A stretch of DNA of 64,000 bases from Craterostigma plantagineum (GCA_027422505.1 JAPQWV010000499.1:397001-461000), one strand, 5' to 3'; numbered from the stretch's first letter, positions 11,699 through 23,387 are shown. The notes: generated from the letters alone by a model not told the origin. A program made the numbers and translations.

Positions 11699-12400
11699 CT
11701 AGTTGAGTTCGCAGAACGGGTTTGGTTCGCAAAACTATGGTTTCGCCAAATTGTCCGTGGCTCGTGAAGTGGACTCGCAAAAGATCCGATTCGCGAAATA
11801 TGCTGGACCGTAAAACTCATGGATTCGCAAGTCTCTTCCCCGCCAAGTTCGCGCATTAGGGTTCGCCAAATGTCGGGCCCGCAGAACTTAAATTCGTAAA
11901 TTGAGATTCACGGTTTCATGGTTCGCGGCATGTATGAGTTCGCCTGCGTTCGCGAACCGCCTTGAGCTACATGCAGGGTTTGCGAAAAGCTTGGGTTCGC
12001 AAAACCTCGGATTCGCAGAACGTCAACTTAGCTCATGAATTCGCCAATACATGCTCGGTTCGCGAAGTGTGTGGTTGGCTCGCAAATCACGGATTCGCGA
12101 ATGTCTCTTGCCTCTTAGTTCGCCAAACATTCATGCAACCCCAGTTCACCGATTACTTGGAGTCGCAACCTTGCTTGGAGTTCGCAGAACCTTCGATACG
12201 TGGGACTTGCAACACATCAGGCAGCTCCCAGTTCGCGGAACGAATGTGCCACTTGATATAGGTTCGCGAAAGCTAAGGATTCGCAAATTGCATGGACTCG
12301 CAATTCTTCCCTGCCCGCGAAAGTGCTCGAGTTCGCAAAATAGCCACGGCCCGCAGAACCTTTTCAATTCGCGATGTGCTGTCCTTAAGAATCAAAAAGT
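11590..12400. repeat. TTCGCGAA-type array in LTR B (longest block)
   Basis: About 800 bp in which TTCGCGAA, TTCGCAAA, TTCGCCAAA, TTCGCAGAAC and CTCGTGAA recur every 10-25 bases. A frame open across it (11962-12464) is only a by-product of the repeated word and has no known domain. Because TTCGCGAA is its own reverse complement, orientation is undefined. Confidence 0.8.
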
Positions 12401-13233
12401 TGTTTCTTCCAAGAAGACGATGAAGGCCGATTTAAACTTTAAAACCCTAAATTTCAAGTTTTAATTCAGAACCTGCACCTAGCCTTATTATTTTTATTTT
12501 TCGTGCTTAAATTCCCTAAAACGTGTTATTATGGAACCAAGAGCACAAAATCAAGATGGAAACACCTCTCGGGTCTAGAAATCATGCCTTAACGCAAAAC
12601 CCTATTGAGACATTCATGGTTTAAAATCGCATAGCCCTAACCTTTAAGAAAAACGTACATGTCGTGCTTAAAGAACTTACCTGGTCCGATTTGCGGGATT
12701 TGTAATTCGGTTTCTCCTTCTTTTTCCTAGCTTCCACTCTCATCGTTTTCTTACACTTGGGATCTTGTGGACTTGAAATGGGTTTTAGATTATTGTTTAG
12801 CAAGGAAGGTTGGTTTCGACGGAATTATCCCCCAATTCAAGGAGGGTTGTCCCTAAGTTATTTTTCCTAAATGACTTGGACCTATTATCATTTCTAGCCC
12901 AATTCCTAGTTTCTACAATATTTATCAATGTTGGACTTGAGGTGAATTGGGCCTAACATTTAAACTTAGCCCATTTGTGACCCAAGGCTTAGCTTTTGTC
13001 CGAATTCCCATTTGCCTAATTTTCGAAGATTCTTAAATTAGGGGTCTCATAGCACAATCTCAATTGCACTGAATTTCACCATTACTTAAACACGAACTTA
13101 CGCACGTAATTTTCCACACAAAATCTCACGTAAGTCACATAAGCACGAAATCAACGTACGAAAGGCACATAATTGCAGTCAGCAGTCGTGCAAATTTATT
13201 GGCACTACTATTTACGAGGACCCGGGTGCTACA

Positions 13234-13252
13234 TCCTCCCCCCCCCCTTGAA
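13234..13252 (-). other. Polypurine tract of gypsy element B
   Basis: On the minus strand a CAA(G)n-GGAGGA run directly precedes the TGTAGCACCC LTR start. This is the plus-strand primer position expected for an LTR retrotransposon. Confidence 0.8.
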
Positions 13253-13270
13253 GAGGATTTTGCCCCGAAA

Positions 13271-14790
13271 TCAGCCCTTTCGGAACAATTCAGGATAGCG
13301 GTCCCTCATCTCATCCTCACGTTCCCAAGTCTCTTCCTCTATCGACTGGTTCCGCCATAACACTTTTACTAGGGGAATCTCTTTATTCCTAAGTGGTTTG
13401 GTTTCTCGCATCAAAATCTCGACAGGTATTTCCTCGAAACTCAGATCTGGCTTCAACTGTTGGTGCAGAGATTCATTTATCAGCACATGGCTTAGGTCAG
13501 CAATATACTTCCGCAATGTCGACACATGGAACACATCTTGTACTTGCGACACTGATGTGGTTAGTTCTAGCTGGTACGCTACTTCACCGACTCTTCTCAC
13601 TATCTTGAATGGACCAATATCTCTTGGGTTTCCCTTTCTTCCCGAACCTCCTAACGCCCTTCATCGGCGACACTTTCACAAAACCCCAATTATCGATTTC
13701 AAATTCTAGCGGTCTGCACCTTCGGTCCGCATAACTCTTTTGTCTGCTTTGCGCCGTGCGCATCCTTTCTCGGATCATTGCGATGATTTCCGTCATTTCC
13801 TGTACCATGTCTAGGCCTAACATTGCCCTTTCACCGACTTCATCCCAATGTACTGGGGATCTGCACTTACGCCCGTATAAGGCTTCATAAGGGGCCATTC
13901 CAATCGTGGATTGATAGCTGTTGTTGTGCGAATATTCCACAAGTGGAAGGTATTTGCTCCAATTGCCCTTGAAATCGAGTACACAGGCTCGGAGCATGTC
14001 TTCCAGTGTCTGGATAGTCCGCTCAGATTGGTCGTCCGTCTGCGGGTGATAGGCCGTGCTAAACGACAATTTTGTCCCCATCGCCTTTTGTAAACTCATC
14101 CAGAACTTGGACAAAAATCTTGAATCACGGTCCGATACTATCGACAACGGTACTCAATGGAGCCGTACTATCTCTTGAATGTACAGTTCTGCATATCGCT
14201 CCATGGTAAATGTCGTGCTTACCGGTAGAAAGGGGCAGATTTTGTATATCGGTCGACAATTACCCAAATTGCGTCGTGCTCTTTTACATTTCTCGGCAGT
14301 TCGACTACAAAATCCATGGTTATGTTGTCCCATTTCCACTCCGGGATTAGCAAAGACTGCAGCGTTCCCGCTGGCCGTTGGTGTTCCGCCTTAACTTATT
14401 GGCAAGTGAGGCATTGACTCATAAATGTTGCTACGTCCCTTTTAATCCCTGGCCACCAATAGTTCGTCCATAAGTCTTTGTACAACTTCATAGCTCCAGG
14501 ATGTACTGAGTACGGCGTGGTGTGCGCTTCCGTCATTATTCGCGGAACCTCCGCATCGTCCGGCACACAATCGATTCTTGTAGTACAGGCCTCCGCCATT
14601 TCGGAATGCAAAGTCTGTGGCTGGTTGCTCTGTTTGTGTTCCTTTGGCCTTGATATAGAACTCGTTATTCTCATGCGCTTTCTTGATTTGCTCCAATAGT
14701 GTCGGTTGCAGTGTCAAAGCCGCTAGTCTCGTCTCGACTTCACCAAGTGGCACGATCTCCACTTCGAGTCGTTGCAGTTCCGCGTTCATT
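13271..14790 (-). pseudogene. Integrase and chromodomain of gypsy B, frameshifted
   Basis: This 3' part of pol is spread over at least four frames. 14789-14396 holds the zinc-binding head: TEAHTTPYSVHPGAMKLYKDL, YWWPGIKRDVATF and CLTCQ. 14147-13584 holds the core with [36 protein letters not shown] and [14 protein letters not shown], followed by the QKSYADRR and [10 protein letters not shown] linker. 13600-13271 holds the tail: VFHVSTLRKY, then PVEILMRETKPLRNKEIPLVKVLWRN and EEETWEREDEMRDRYPELF, the standard chromodomain-like end of Tekay/Del-type elements. Integrase inserts the cDNA, and the chromodomain biases insertion toward marked chromatin. Frameshifts near 13590, 14150 and 14400-14450 preclude a full protein. 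Confidence 0.88.
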
Positions 14791-16030
14791 ATTTTCGACT
14801 TAGAGCGTCAGCTACCACGTTCGCCTTCCCTGGGTGGTAGTTGATCACGCAATCGTAGTCCTTCACCAATTCTAGCCACCTCCTCTGTCTCATATTTAGT
14901 TCTTTCTGGGTGAAGAAGTATTTTAAACTCTTGTGCTCGGTATAGATTTCGCATCTTTCTCCGTATAGGTAGTGCCTCCAAATCTTGAGAGCAGCTGCTA
15001 GCTCTAGGTCATGCGTAGGGAGTTCTTCTCGTACTCCTTCAGCTGTCGTGAGGCATAGGCCACTACGTTTCCGTTTTGCATCAATACGCATCCGAGCCCA
15101 TTCTTCCAAGCGTCGCTGTAAACGGAAAATCCTCATGTTCCTGAGGGTATTGTCAGCACTGGGGCGGTAGTAAGCCGCTTCTTCAGCTCTTGGAAGCTTT
15201 GCTCGCATTCTTCGCTCCATTGAAAAGGAGTGTTCTTTCTGGTTAACTTCGTCAGCGTAGAGGCGATCTTCGAAAAGTCCTTTATGAACTTCCTATAATA
15301 GCTTGCTAAGCCTAGGAAGCCGTACTTTTGTCACATTAGTTGGCTGTGGCCACTCGATTTTGCTTGGATCCACGGAGATTCCTGCTCCAGAGATAATGTG
15401 TCCCAAGAATGCTACTTGGTCCAGCCAGAATTCACACTTTATGAATTTGGCATACAACTGCTTTTCCTGTAGTGTCTCAAGCACTATCCTCAGGTGCCCC
15501 TCGTGTTCATCCTTCGTCCTTGAATAGATAAGGATATCGTCGATGAACACTATCACGAACCGGTCTAGGTACGACTTGAACACCTGGTTCATTAGATCCA
15601 TAAAGACCGCCGGTGCGTTAGTCAGCTCGAAAGGCATGACTAGAAACTTGAAATGTCCGTATCTCGTGTTGAATGCAGTCTTAGAATTATCCTCTTTCCG
15701 AATCTTCAGCTGATGGTACCCTGACCGCAAGTATTTTAGAGAACACTGTGGCGCCTTGTAGTTGATCGAAGAGATCATCGATCCTGGGCAGTGGATACTT
15801 GTTCTTGACGGTCAGCTTGTTCAACTCTCTATAGTCTATGCACAGCGTCATTGAGCCGTCTTTCTTTCGCACGAATAGAACTGGTGCACCCCAAGGAGAG
15901 AAGCTGGTTTGAATAAACCCTTTCTGTAGAAGCTCATCTATCTGTTCCTTCAGCTTCTTCAGTTCGGTCAGTGCTAACCGGTACGGGGTCTTGGACACTG
16001 GCGCTGCTCCCGGCACCAGGTCGATTGTAA
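14789..16030 (-). pseudogene. Reverse transcriptase and RNase H of gypsy B, frameshifted
   Basis: RT starts in the frame 16016-15687 with [32 protein letters not shown] and [22 protein letters not shown]. It shifts and continues 15778-15293 with [31 protein letters not shown] and the catalytic FIDDILIYS, then the [17 protein letters not shown] thumb. RNase H appears in 15220-14789 with [32 protein letters not shown] and [18 protein letters not shown]. The catalytic Asp pair of RT is kept, but the frame changes near 15700 and 15250 and the region between RT and RNase H is damaged. This is a non-functional remnant. Confidence 0.9.
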
Positions 16031-16140
16031 ACTCGATTTCTCTGTCTGGGGCTAGTCCCGCAAATCTTCCGGAAATACATCCTGGAACTCCTTAATTACG
16101 GGTACATCTTCAGGTTTCGCAGAGGCATTTTCTTCTGCCT

Positions 16141-16746
16141 TCAGGCAATCACCAGGTATGCCTCGCATTCGGCTTTAATTAGTCGTTGGGCCTTTAATGC
16201 CGAAATCTTGGAAGCACTTCCCCTTCTGCCCGTCCCCTCGAAAATGAATGATTCTTCCCCTTTTATGCTAAATGTGACCACCTTTCGGTTACAGTCTATC
16301 ACAGCACCGTATTTTGAGAGCCAGTCCATCTCGAGAATCACCTCGTAGTCGTTCATCGGGTTGACTATCAAGTCTATAGATAATTCCTTGTCGCTAACTA
16401 AGACTGAGCAATTCCTTAATATTTGGCTAGTCCTAGTTGGTGCCCCATTTGGGATAGCCACACTACACTCAAATTCTGCCCATTCAGGCATTATTCCGAG
16501 TTTCGTCACATATTGGATGGATGCAAATGAGTGGGTCGCCCCGGAATCTACTAAGATGCACGTGGGTGTTTCGTGAATTAGGAGGGTACCTGTCACCACT
16601 GCCGGGTTGTTCTCCGCTTCCTCTGAAGTGATGGTGTATACCTGAGCTGGCACCATCTGAGGTCCGGCTTGGCTCCCGGCCTGACTCCCTGAAGCACCTT
16701 CCGGGCACTGTCTCACGAAATGTCCCGGCTTCCCACACCGAAACAC
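16141..16746 (-). pseudogene. Aspartic protease region of gypsy B
   Basis: The frame begins in the zinc knuckle (FRCGKPGHFVRQC) and runs through a linker into a retroviral-type aspartic protease: TCILVDSGATHSFAS with the DSG catalytic triad, then the flap region and VILEMDWLSKYGAVIDC, typical of the RVP_2 family. It ends at a stop at 16141 after AECEAYLVIA, where intact relatives would continue into RT. The protease cleaves Gag-Pol during particle maturation. The active-site motif is intact here, but the frame is separated from gag by a one-base loss in the zinc knuckle and from RT by a further shift. Confidence 0.85.
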
Positions 16747-17687
16747 GCGTTAGCCGGCATGTTGTAATTTCCAAAGTGCCTCTTTCCGCACTCTGGCAGT
16801 TGGGAATCGGCACTGCCCCTTGGTTCTGATTCGGATTTGGGAGTCTGTTCACTGTCCGCTGAGGTTGTTGCGGAGGTCTGTTTTGAAATTTCTTCTTCCC
16901 GCCTTTGGGCACGAACTGCTTCTTCTGATCCCCTCCGCACCATTGCGCCCCTTGCATCTGCACGAACTTCCTCTTTACTTCTTGCGCCCGCATGATTCGG
17001 GCCTTGGCCTGTTCCGCCACCATTGCTCTCTCTGCTACCTGAGCGTAAGTGACTCCCTGGACTCCCGCCATGCTCACATCTATGTAATGTTCTGGTTTCA
17101 GCCCCTCAAGAAACCGCTCAATCTTTAGAGCTTCCGCGCTGACCATGTGTGCTGCAAATCTGGAGCTGCTCAAACTTCCGTATGTATTCCGCCACCGTCA
17201 TAGCTCCTTGTCCGAGGTTGATAAATTCGTTGAGACGCTGGGCTCTCACTGGGGCTGTCAAATACTTGCCCCGGAACAGCTTTTTGAATCTGTCCCAGCT
17301 CATTATGGCAGGATTCTCGATCACCGTGACTGTGTCCCACCAATATCCTGCGCTTCCCCTCAATAGGAATGCAGCACAAAGAGCCTTCTCTGCTTCTGGG
17401 ACCCGACTGTATACGAACATACTTTCTAGGGTCCTCAACCAGTCTTCGGCTGCTGTCGGGTCAGCCGTGTCCTCAAAGGTTAGTGGGTTCAATCTTCTGA
17501 ACCTTTCTCCCACTACCCTCAGCTCTGTCTGCCTGATATTTCCAGCATTCGTGGCATTTTGCTAAATCAACTGCTGTATCTGCGCTGACTGTTGGCGGAC
17601 CAGTTCCGTCAGTTGATGGTCGCATCGCGGTTGTCAGTAGAGGTCGTGTTTATCGCCACCGCTCGACTCACCTCTCGTTCTTACCAT
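16720..17687 (-). pseudogene. Gag of gypsy B, frameshifted
   Basis: The likely start is ATG 17687-17685, giving MVRTRGESSGG, a common opening of Tekay/Del-like gag. Stop codons follow within about 20 codons. A second open stretch (17513-17118) carries the capsid-like gag domain: FRRLNPLTFEDTADPTAAEDWLRTLE, FLLRGSAGYWWDTV, and WDRFKKLFRGKYLTAPVR. The frame then moves (17173-16484 region) through FLEGLKPEHYID and a basic/Gln-rich linker. It reaches a CCHC knuckle near 16740, where a missing base splits CFRC. Gag forms the particle shell. At least three inactivating changes are visible. Confidence 0.87.
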
Positions 17688-17812
17688 CTTTTGTCCCTAT
17701 CCTGATTTTCCTATGGCCAATAAATTATGAAACACAAGAATTCAAACAAACTTAAAATTTACTTGCAAAGCTGCTTCCGCACTTTTGGGTGTGTGTGTAT
17801 GGACAGTCTACA

Positions 17813-18332
17813 GAACCTCTTGGGTCTAAAAATCGTGCCTTAACCCAAAACCCTATTGAGACCTTCATGGTTTAAAATCGAACAGCCCTAACTTTAAGAA
17901 AAACGTAAATGCCGTGCGTAAAGAACATACCTGGTCAGATTTGTGGGATTTGTAATTCGGCTTCTCCTTTTGCCTAGCTTCCACTCTCGTCGTTTTCTTA
18001 CACTTGGGATCTTGTGGACTTGAAATGGGTTTTAGATTATTGTTTAGCAAGGAAGGTGGGTTTTGACGGAATTATCCCACAATTCAAGGAGGGTTATCCC
18101 TAAGTTATTATTCCTAAATGACTTGGGCCTATTTTCATTTCTAGCCCAATTCCTAGTTTCTACAATATTTATCAATGTTGGACTTGAGGTGAATTGGGCC
18201 TAACATTTAAATAGCCCATTTGTGACCCAAGGCTTAGCTTTTGCCCGAATTCCCATTTGCCTAATTTTCGAAGATCCTTAAATTAGGGGTCTCATAGCAC
18301 AATCTCAATTGCACTGAATTTCACCATTACTT
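17813..18332 (-). repeat. 5' LTR remnant of gypsy B
   Basis: About 520 bp aligns with 12563-13087 of the 3' LTR, sharing for instance CCTTAAC-CAAAACCCTATTGAGAC and the AAACGATGAGAGTGGAAGCTAGG-type segment on the minus strand, with scattered substitutions and short indels. The homology stops at ATTACTT (18332 and 13087), so the first about 147 bp of the LTR is missing, as is everything after the shared block toward the primer site. Both losses make a solo or complete 5' LTR impossible to define. Confidence 0.85.
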
Positions 18333-19223
18333 GTATTGATGTCCTATGATATTTTGTAAATGTACAGAATGGCTTCCTTTATATCAAGGAATAATTTTGT
18401 ACGCAGTTGTGCACGTTCTTTTTATTTTATTCCATTAGTAGTCACATAAAATAGCAATAATAATGAGTAGGAGATGGTGGGGCTCCACGTCATTGAGCTT
18501 CTTTGGCAGCTTGCTTTGGAGTATCGCCGAGCATTCTCCTCGTAGGCATACTGTAGAAACGTGTGCGAGCTTCCTTCTATTCAACACGGTGCGACCATTG
18601 TTGGCTGCCTAATGCTTTATTTGCCAACCTACGGCCACCAACTCATGCTGTACGGACCGACGAGGAACCATGAATCGGAGTGGAAATGCGTGGTGACAGG
18701 ACCCGGGCAGCAGCGTATTGCGCGGGGGCTACGAACGGTGTAGCAACGCTGCAGCCACGCAATCGGGCTGCTTCAAGCAGGCCCGATCCGCCTCGTACTC
18801 CGCGATTGATGCCATCCATGGTGGCTCAGGCACTAGTCCCGGGCAGCGCCGCTGCAAGGGGGCATGGCAGAGAGCGTTCTGTGGCTTTGGTAGCGGACTG
18901 CGATGGCCCGCACGGTGCCCGCACGGTGCCCGCACGGTGCACCGGCTAGGCCGGAACGCTACACCGGCGATCGCTCCCTGTGAGGCTATGACTCCGTCAT
19001 GAGGGGCTGAGGCGATGAACGAGTCGCGATAGTTTTCTACAGCGAGCTGAACACGCGCGTTGCGCACCGTGTCGTCGCCGATGGGGGCGGTTTCGTCTCC
19101 AGCCGGGACTCTGCGCCAGTGGCATTCTCCGTCGTGGCTCTCCAACGTGTTTTGATGGCTGAGCAATTTAAGTCGCGGCAGCTGCGTTAGGGCTTCACGC
19201 TCAAAGCCTTAACGGGCCTTCTA
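18333..19223. other. Unassigned GC-rich stretch between elements B and C0
   Basis: I recognise no gene or element here. The first about 150 bases are AT-rich. From about 18640 to 19150 the GC content is high, with short frames open on both strands but no known domain. At 18907-18939 an 11-base unit CCCGCACGGTG is repeated three times in tandem. It could be remains of the C0 5' LTR, of LTR A beyond the element B insertion, or unrelated DNA. No primer site (TGGTATCAGAGC) is present. Confidence 0.4.
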
Positions 19224-19859
19224 ATGGGCTTGGCCCGTTTGAGGCCCAATTTACGTTTCTTTTCAAAATCATGCAATTGTCAACGTGCTCGTTATGAATG
19301 TGGTTTAAGGCGCACTTGCGGGTTTAGGAATTTGGTTTTCGGATCATTTGTTAAGAGTTACGTCCCCCCGGGTTGTTTTATTTTATACGGGTTGTTCAGG
19401 ACTTATGATCCCCCGTGTTTTAATTTACCATTTTACTAGATTAGCTTAAATGCGAACACGATGGCCCATTTGATGGATGGCAACCACCCCGGCGGGGACA
19501 AGATGGTGGACATTAGGTGACTTTGAGGGCGTTCGAGTGACGAAGGGCATTTGATGACTTCAAGACCCGTGCGACGACCCGAGGTCTTTTAAAGACGCAT
19601 GTAAAAATGATAGACTAGAAATATCCCGCTTGTGTTGTCTTGTAGTTTACTTTCCTAGGGTTAATTTACTACCTACGTGCGTGTTGGTTTTGAAATGATG
19701 CATGTTCAATGTGCTCTTATGTGAGATGATTTATTCTCCCGTTTGATAAATACTAAGTTGGTAAAGGAGTTGGATTCCTGTGTTCTATTATGCTCGAGAT
19801 GTCTAGCGTTGGGGAGTTTTGCGATTTTTTTCCAGGAGTCTCACTATTCCCTGACGGAG

Positions 19860-20330
19860 CAATTATTTCATTGCAAAATGGCTGAGGGTGGTGACGTCGG
19901 AGAGCATGTGCTCAAGATGATCGATTGGATCGAAGACACGGGGCACTGGACTTTATCATGGATAATGAGCTCCAAAACGATCTGATACTTCAGTCGCTCC
20001 CACATTCCTTCAATTCATTCATTGTGAACTTTAATCTGAATAAAGCTGAGATGACATTGACTGGGTTGATGAACCAGTTGCCGGCGGTGCAAACTCAGAT
20101 GAAGAGGGTGAAATGAAAGGAAGTTGTTCTGGTCGCGAATGCCAAGACTCAATGGTCGAGTAGAAGAAAACGTCGGACAAGTCCACTAAGCCCAAAGGAC
20201 GAATTTCGAAAGGCAAAGGCCAAGAAGAACGTGTTCAAAGGCGCCAAGCCGATGGACAAATGCCTTCACTGCAATGAGCTTGGCCATTGGAAGCTTTCTG
20301 AATGTTTAGTGCTTTCTGAATGTTTAGTTT
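19860..20330 (+). pseudogene. Gag remnant of C0
   Basis: Pieces align with the E1/E2 gag. MAEGGDVGEHVLKMID lies in one frame, then ELQNDLILQSLPHSFNSFIVNFNLN...LMNQLPAVQTQMKRVK lies in another and ends in a stop. A third piece (20231 onward) has CLHCNELGHWK, the first half of the CCHC knuckle, directly fused to LVLPKGLKNIVSIPVLS, which in E2 lies beyond the protease. The DSG protease motif is therefore deleted. The first about 120 codons of gag are also missing: the leader joins gag near 19860. This is a UBN2-type copia gag relic with no coding potential. Confidence 0.85.
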
Positions 20331-20539
20331 TGCCTAAGGGGCTTAAGAATATTGTTTCTATTCCCGTTTTGAGCGAGACGGTTACGAGTTCCATCTTAGT
20401 AATAATTATATGCAATATTTATTTGGAATAATTGCGCCGGAAGTGCAAGTTTACTGAATGAATTGTATTATCTAAATGTTGAAGATAATACAAAAACTGT
20501 GAATACAATCACCAACAAATAAAAATTGGAGTCGAACTC

Positions 20540-21620
20540 GAGGCTGCTGTGGCATCTTTGACTCGGTCACGCTGGAGAACAGAAGATTACTCGAGTTGGA
20601 GAAAACTGGCATTGTAAAGCTGCTTGGATCCGATCCCTATCCGTCTTGCGAATCTTGTATCTTGAAAGATGACCAAGTCGCCCTTCACAGGGACTTTTAC
20701 GAGAGCCGCAGAACTTCTCGATTTGATCCACACGGATGTTTGCGGACCGTTCGGGGTAGCAGGTCGCGGTAACTTCCATTATTACATTGCCTTCACTGAT
20801 GATCACTCTCGCTTTGGCAAGGTGTATCTCAAGCAGTACTCTGATACTTTTGAATAGTTCAATGAGTACAAGGTTTTACTGGAAAGTCAGACTGGAAAGA
20901 GGATTAAAGTCGTTCGATCAGATTGAGGCGACGAGTACATGAGCCTCGAGTTTGACGAGTTCTTGAAAGAGAACGGGATCATTTTACAGATGACACCGCC
21001 CGGAATTCCACAGTTGAACGGTGTGTCCGTACGCAGAAATCGAACTCTGTTGGATAAGGTTCGATCTATGATGAGCTATACAGACCTGCCCATATCATTG
21101 CGGGGCCATGCCCCCTTGACAGCGGCACACATTCTGAATATATATCCTACAAAGTCTGTCGATCGTATTCCGTATGAGATATGGACAGGACGAAAACCGA
21201 GCTTGAATCACATTAGAGTTTGTGGTTACCCCGCATTCGTGAAAAAGCTCAAGACAGATAACCTGGAATCAAAGACTGTGAAAGGACATTTTGTCGGGTA
21301 TCCTGAGGATTCCATGGGATTCCAATTTTACTTCCACGATGATCAGAGGATCGCTGTATCCCTTCAGGCTCACTTTCTCGAAGAAGAGTTTATTCGAGAA
21401 GATGGAGCGGATCGTGAAGTAACTCTTGGAGAGTCGTCAGAAGCGCTTTCACAGACTCTAGTGTCTGATGACACCATAGAGCAGTCCGTGATGCAACCTG
21501 AGTTGCGCAGGTCGGGTAGAGTATCTCGCCAGCTTGAGAGATACGGGATGGTCCACATCGAGCATGAGGTTGCTGCGATGGAGTCGGAGACAATCCCACT
21601 ACCTATTACTAGACAATCTG
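20540..21620 (+). pseudogene. Integrase remnant of C0
   Basis: The HHCC head is recognisable but frameshifted near 20560-20660 (LGHAGEQKI). The core follows in the frame from 20669: SPFTGTFTRAAELLDLIHTDVCGPF, then FTDDHSRFGKVYLKQYSDTFE and a stop. After a further stop the frame from 20939 gives EFDEFLKENGIILQMTPPGIPQLNGVSVRRNRTLLDKVRSMMSYTDLP, EIWTGRKPSLNHIRVCGYPAFVKKLK and HFVGYPEDSMG. In E2 the matching motif is GVAERRNR, while here it reads GVSVRRNR, so the catalytic Glu of the DD(35)E triad appears lost. The sequence ends in the linker after LRRSGRVSRQLERYGM. Confidence 0.88.
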
Positions 21621-21674
21621 GGATAAAGATTCGGAGAAAGGCATTGACTTTAAGGAAAACCTTTTACCAGGTGC

Positions 21675-22890
21675 AACGATGAAATCGATTATAACCATGG
21701 TTGCGATAGAAGCACACTATAAGTGTGAAGTGTCGCAGACGGATGTGAAAACCTAGTTCCTAGACAAATACCTCAAGGAGGAAATATATGCGAAACAACT
21801 CACTGGTTTTACATCGTATGGAGATGCTCATAATGTGTGGAAATTAATACGAGCCTAAAATCTGGAACCTTCGGTTTTGATGAAGTAAAAGACTACGGAT
21901 TCTTAAGGAATGAAGATCCTTGCGTCGACAAGAAAAGAAGTGGGAGTTAGATATCATTCCTCGTATAGTACTTGGATGACGTCCTTTGGACAAGAAATGA
22001 TATTGGAATGCTCTCGATGGTGAAAGCGGGGCTTCCGACCGAATTCTCGATGAAAGACTTGGGAGAAGCTACCTACATCTTGGGGATTCAACCTTATAGA
22101 GATCGAGCGAATCGTATGTTAGTACTCTCCCAGGCCCTTTACTTAGAGAAGATCCTTAAGCGATATAATAAGGACAACTCTAAGAAAGAAATCCTGTCTA
22201 TGCGACATGGGATTCACCTTTCCAAGGCTATGAACCCTCAAAGTGAGTTGGAGCAGAAAGAGATTAATGGAATTTCCTACGCATTCGTAGGGGGTAGCTT
22301 GATGTACACGATGCTTTGCACGCGACCTGACTTGGCGTACGCTGTGAGCGTAGTCAGTCGGGCTCAGCTGACCATGTTAAGGAACATTCGACAGCAGTCA
22401 AGACTATCCTCAAGTACCTCAGACGGACTAAGGGTATGATGTTGGTCTATGCTAATGGAGAATGGGAAGTGGAAGGGTATACGGATTTGGATTTCCAGTC
22501 TGACGTGGACGACCGAAAATCCACTTCAGGATTTGTCTTTAAACTCAATGGTGGAGCAGTGTCTTGGCACAGTTTCAAACAGAGCACTACTACAGATTCT
22601 ATGTGCGAAGCGGAGTATATAGCAGCCTCAGAGGCAGCTAAGAAGGTGTTTGGATGAGAAAGTTCTTGGAAGAACTTGGTGCCATTTCTGTAGCAGATAG
22701 GCCATTGCCATTGTGGTGTGACAATACTGGCGCAATTGCTTTGGCAAAAGAATCGAGATCTCACAGCAGGTCCAAACATATATAAAGAAAGTGCCACGTG
22801 TTATGTGGATTCGTTGAGAATGGCTACTTAGCCGATCAGAAGATTGTGCCCCGCGAAAGCATGAGCGACCCATAGTCACCATTAGCCTTT
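21675..22890 (+). pseudogene. Reverse transcriptase and RNase H remnant of C0
   Basis: The front of RT is deleted. The match to E2 resumes at a stretch corresponding to [26 protein letters not shown], here with several stops. The polymerase signature YVDD of E1/E2 reads YLDD (near 21970). From 21972 the frame gives [43 protein letters not shown], and [17 protein letters not shown]. RNase H follows in other frames (22436-22870): [35 protein letters not shown], and LWCDNTGAIALAKE. Multiple frameshifts and stops make it inactive. An oddity is that 20-40 residue islands remain highly similar to E2 between damaged parts. Confidence 0.88.
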
Positions 22891-22972
22891 GTTACAGGCA
22901 ACGCTTGTTAAACATCTCGATGAGAAATTTATTAGATACCTAGGCATATGGCATTGAGTGCAAGTGGGAGAT

Positions 22973-23150
22973 TGTTAGGAAAATGCCCTCGAATGCTATT
23001 CGAGGATTAGATTGTATAGGGCATTAGCTTATTTATAGTTCGACCTCTTATGTACTAAGATATTTTCGTGTGTTTAATAAAGGCATTGTTCATTTATTGG
23101 TTATGTTAGTTCTTTACTTAGCATCCAGTAAAGCAATAAATAAACAAATC
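22973..23150 (+). repeat. 3' LTR of C0, first part
   Basis: It starts TGTTAGGAAAATGCCCTCG after a GTGGGAG purine stretch, like the E1/E2 LTR (TGTTAGGGAGTGTGCCCTCGG). It contains the same TAATAAAGGCATT and GCATCCAGTAAAGCAATAAATAAA segments and stops at the LINE2 insertion point. Confidence 0.85.
23135..23150. repeat. Target site duplication of LINE2 (5' side)
   Basis: AATAAATAAACAAATC, matching 29012-29027 at 15 of 16 positions. Confidence 0.85.
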
Positions 23151-23387
23151 AGAAAGTAAAAACGTTTCTCTCTCTCTCTCTAATAAAACCCTTAGTGACC
23201 CTTCATCTCCCACCAACTTCCACCACCCCAGCCCGTCGCCGGCCACCTAACCACCGCCTTGCCAGTCGTCGGCATCCCTCTGACCACCCTCCCTCGCCGG
23301 GGTCAGACGGTGATGGAAGGGTTTTAATCCTAGCGTACTTCGACTCATTCCAACCTTTTCGTCTTCTTCAACCATTCGTCCTCTTCA

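Larger units (their letters stand above)
7413..13233 (-). repeat. 3' LTR of gypsy element B, expanded to 5.8 kb
   Basis: On the minus strand it starts TGTAGCACCCGGG right after the polypurine tract and ends CGGGTCGTGACA, so the ends form an imperfect inverted repeat beginning TGT and ending ACA. Removing the two extra copies of an internal 1354-bp unit gives about 3.1 kb, a long but known size class for chromovirus LTRs. 12563-13087 is the part shared with the 5' LTR remnant. There is no coding content. It holds the densest TTCGCGAA-type array of the window (11590-12400). Confidence 0.85.
7413..18332 (-). mobile_element. Gypsy element B (chromodomain type), decayed
   Basis: Reading on the minus strand: 5' LTR remnant (18332-17813), gag, protease, reverse transcriptase, RNase H, integrase and chromodomain (17687-13271), polypurine tract (about 13252-13234) and a complete-looking 3' LTR (13233-7413). 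The domain order PR-RT-RH-INT and the chromodomain-like tail place it among the Tekay/Del-like chromoviruses (family assignment from motif memory). The usual tRNA-Met primer site is not visible: the 3' part of the 5' LTR and the PBS region are deleted. The first about 147 bp of the 5' LTR is also missing, so no outer TSD can be tested. Coding frames break many times, so it is not autonomous. Confidence 0.88.

Noticed and set aside
11962..12464. Overlapping 99- and 137-codon frames in the TTCGCGAA array as genes
   Set aside because: The residues derive from repetition of one octamer in successive frames, with no known domain and no conservation expected.
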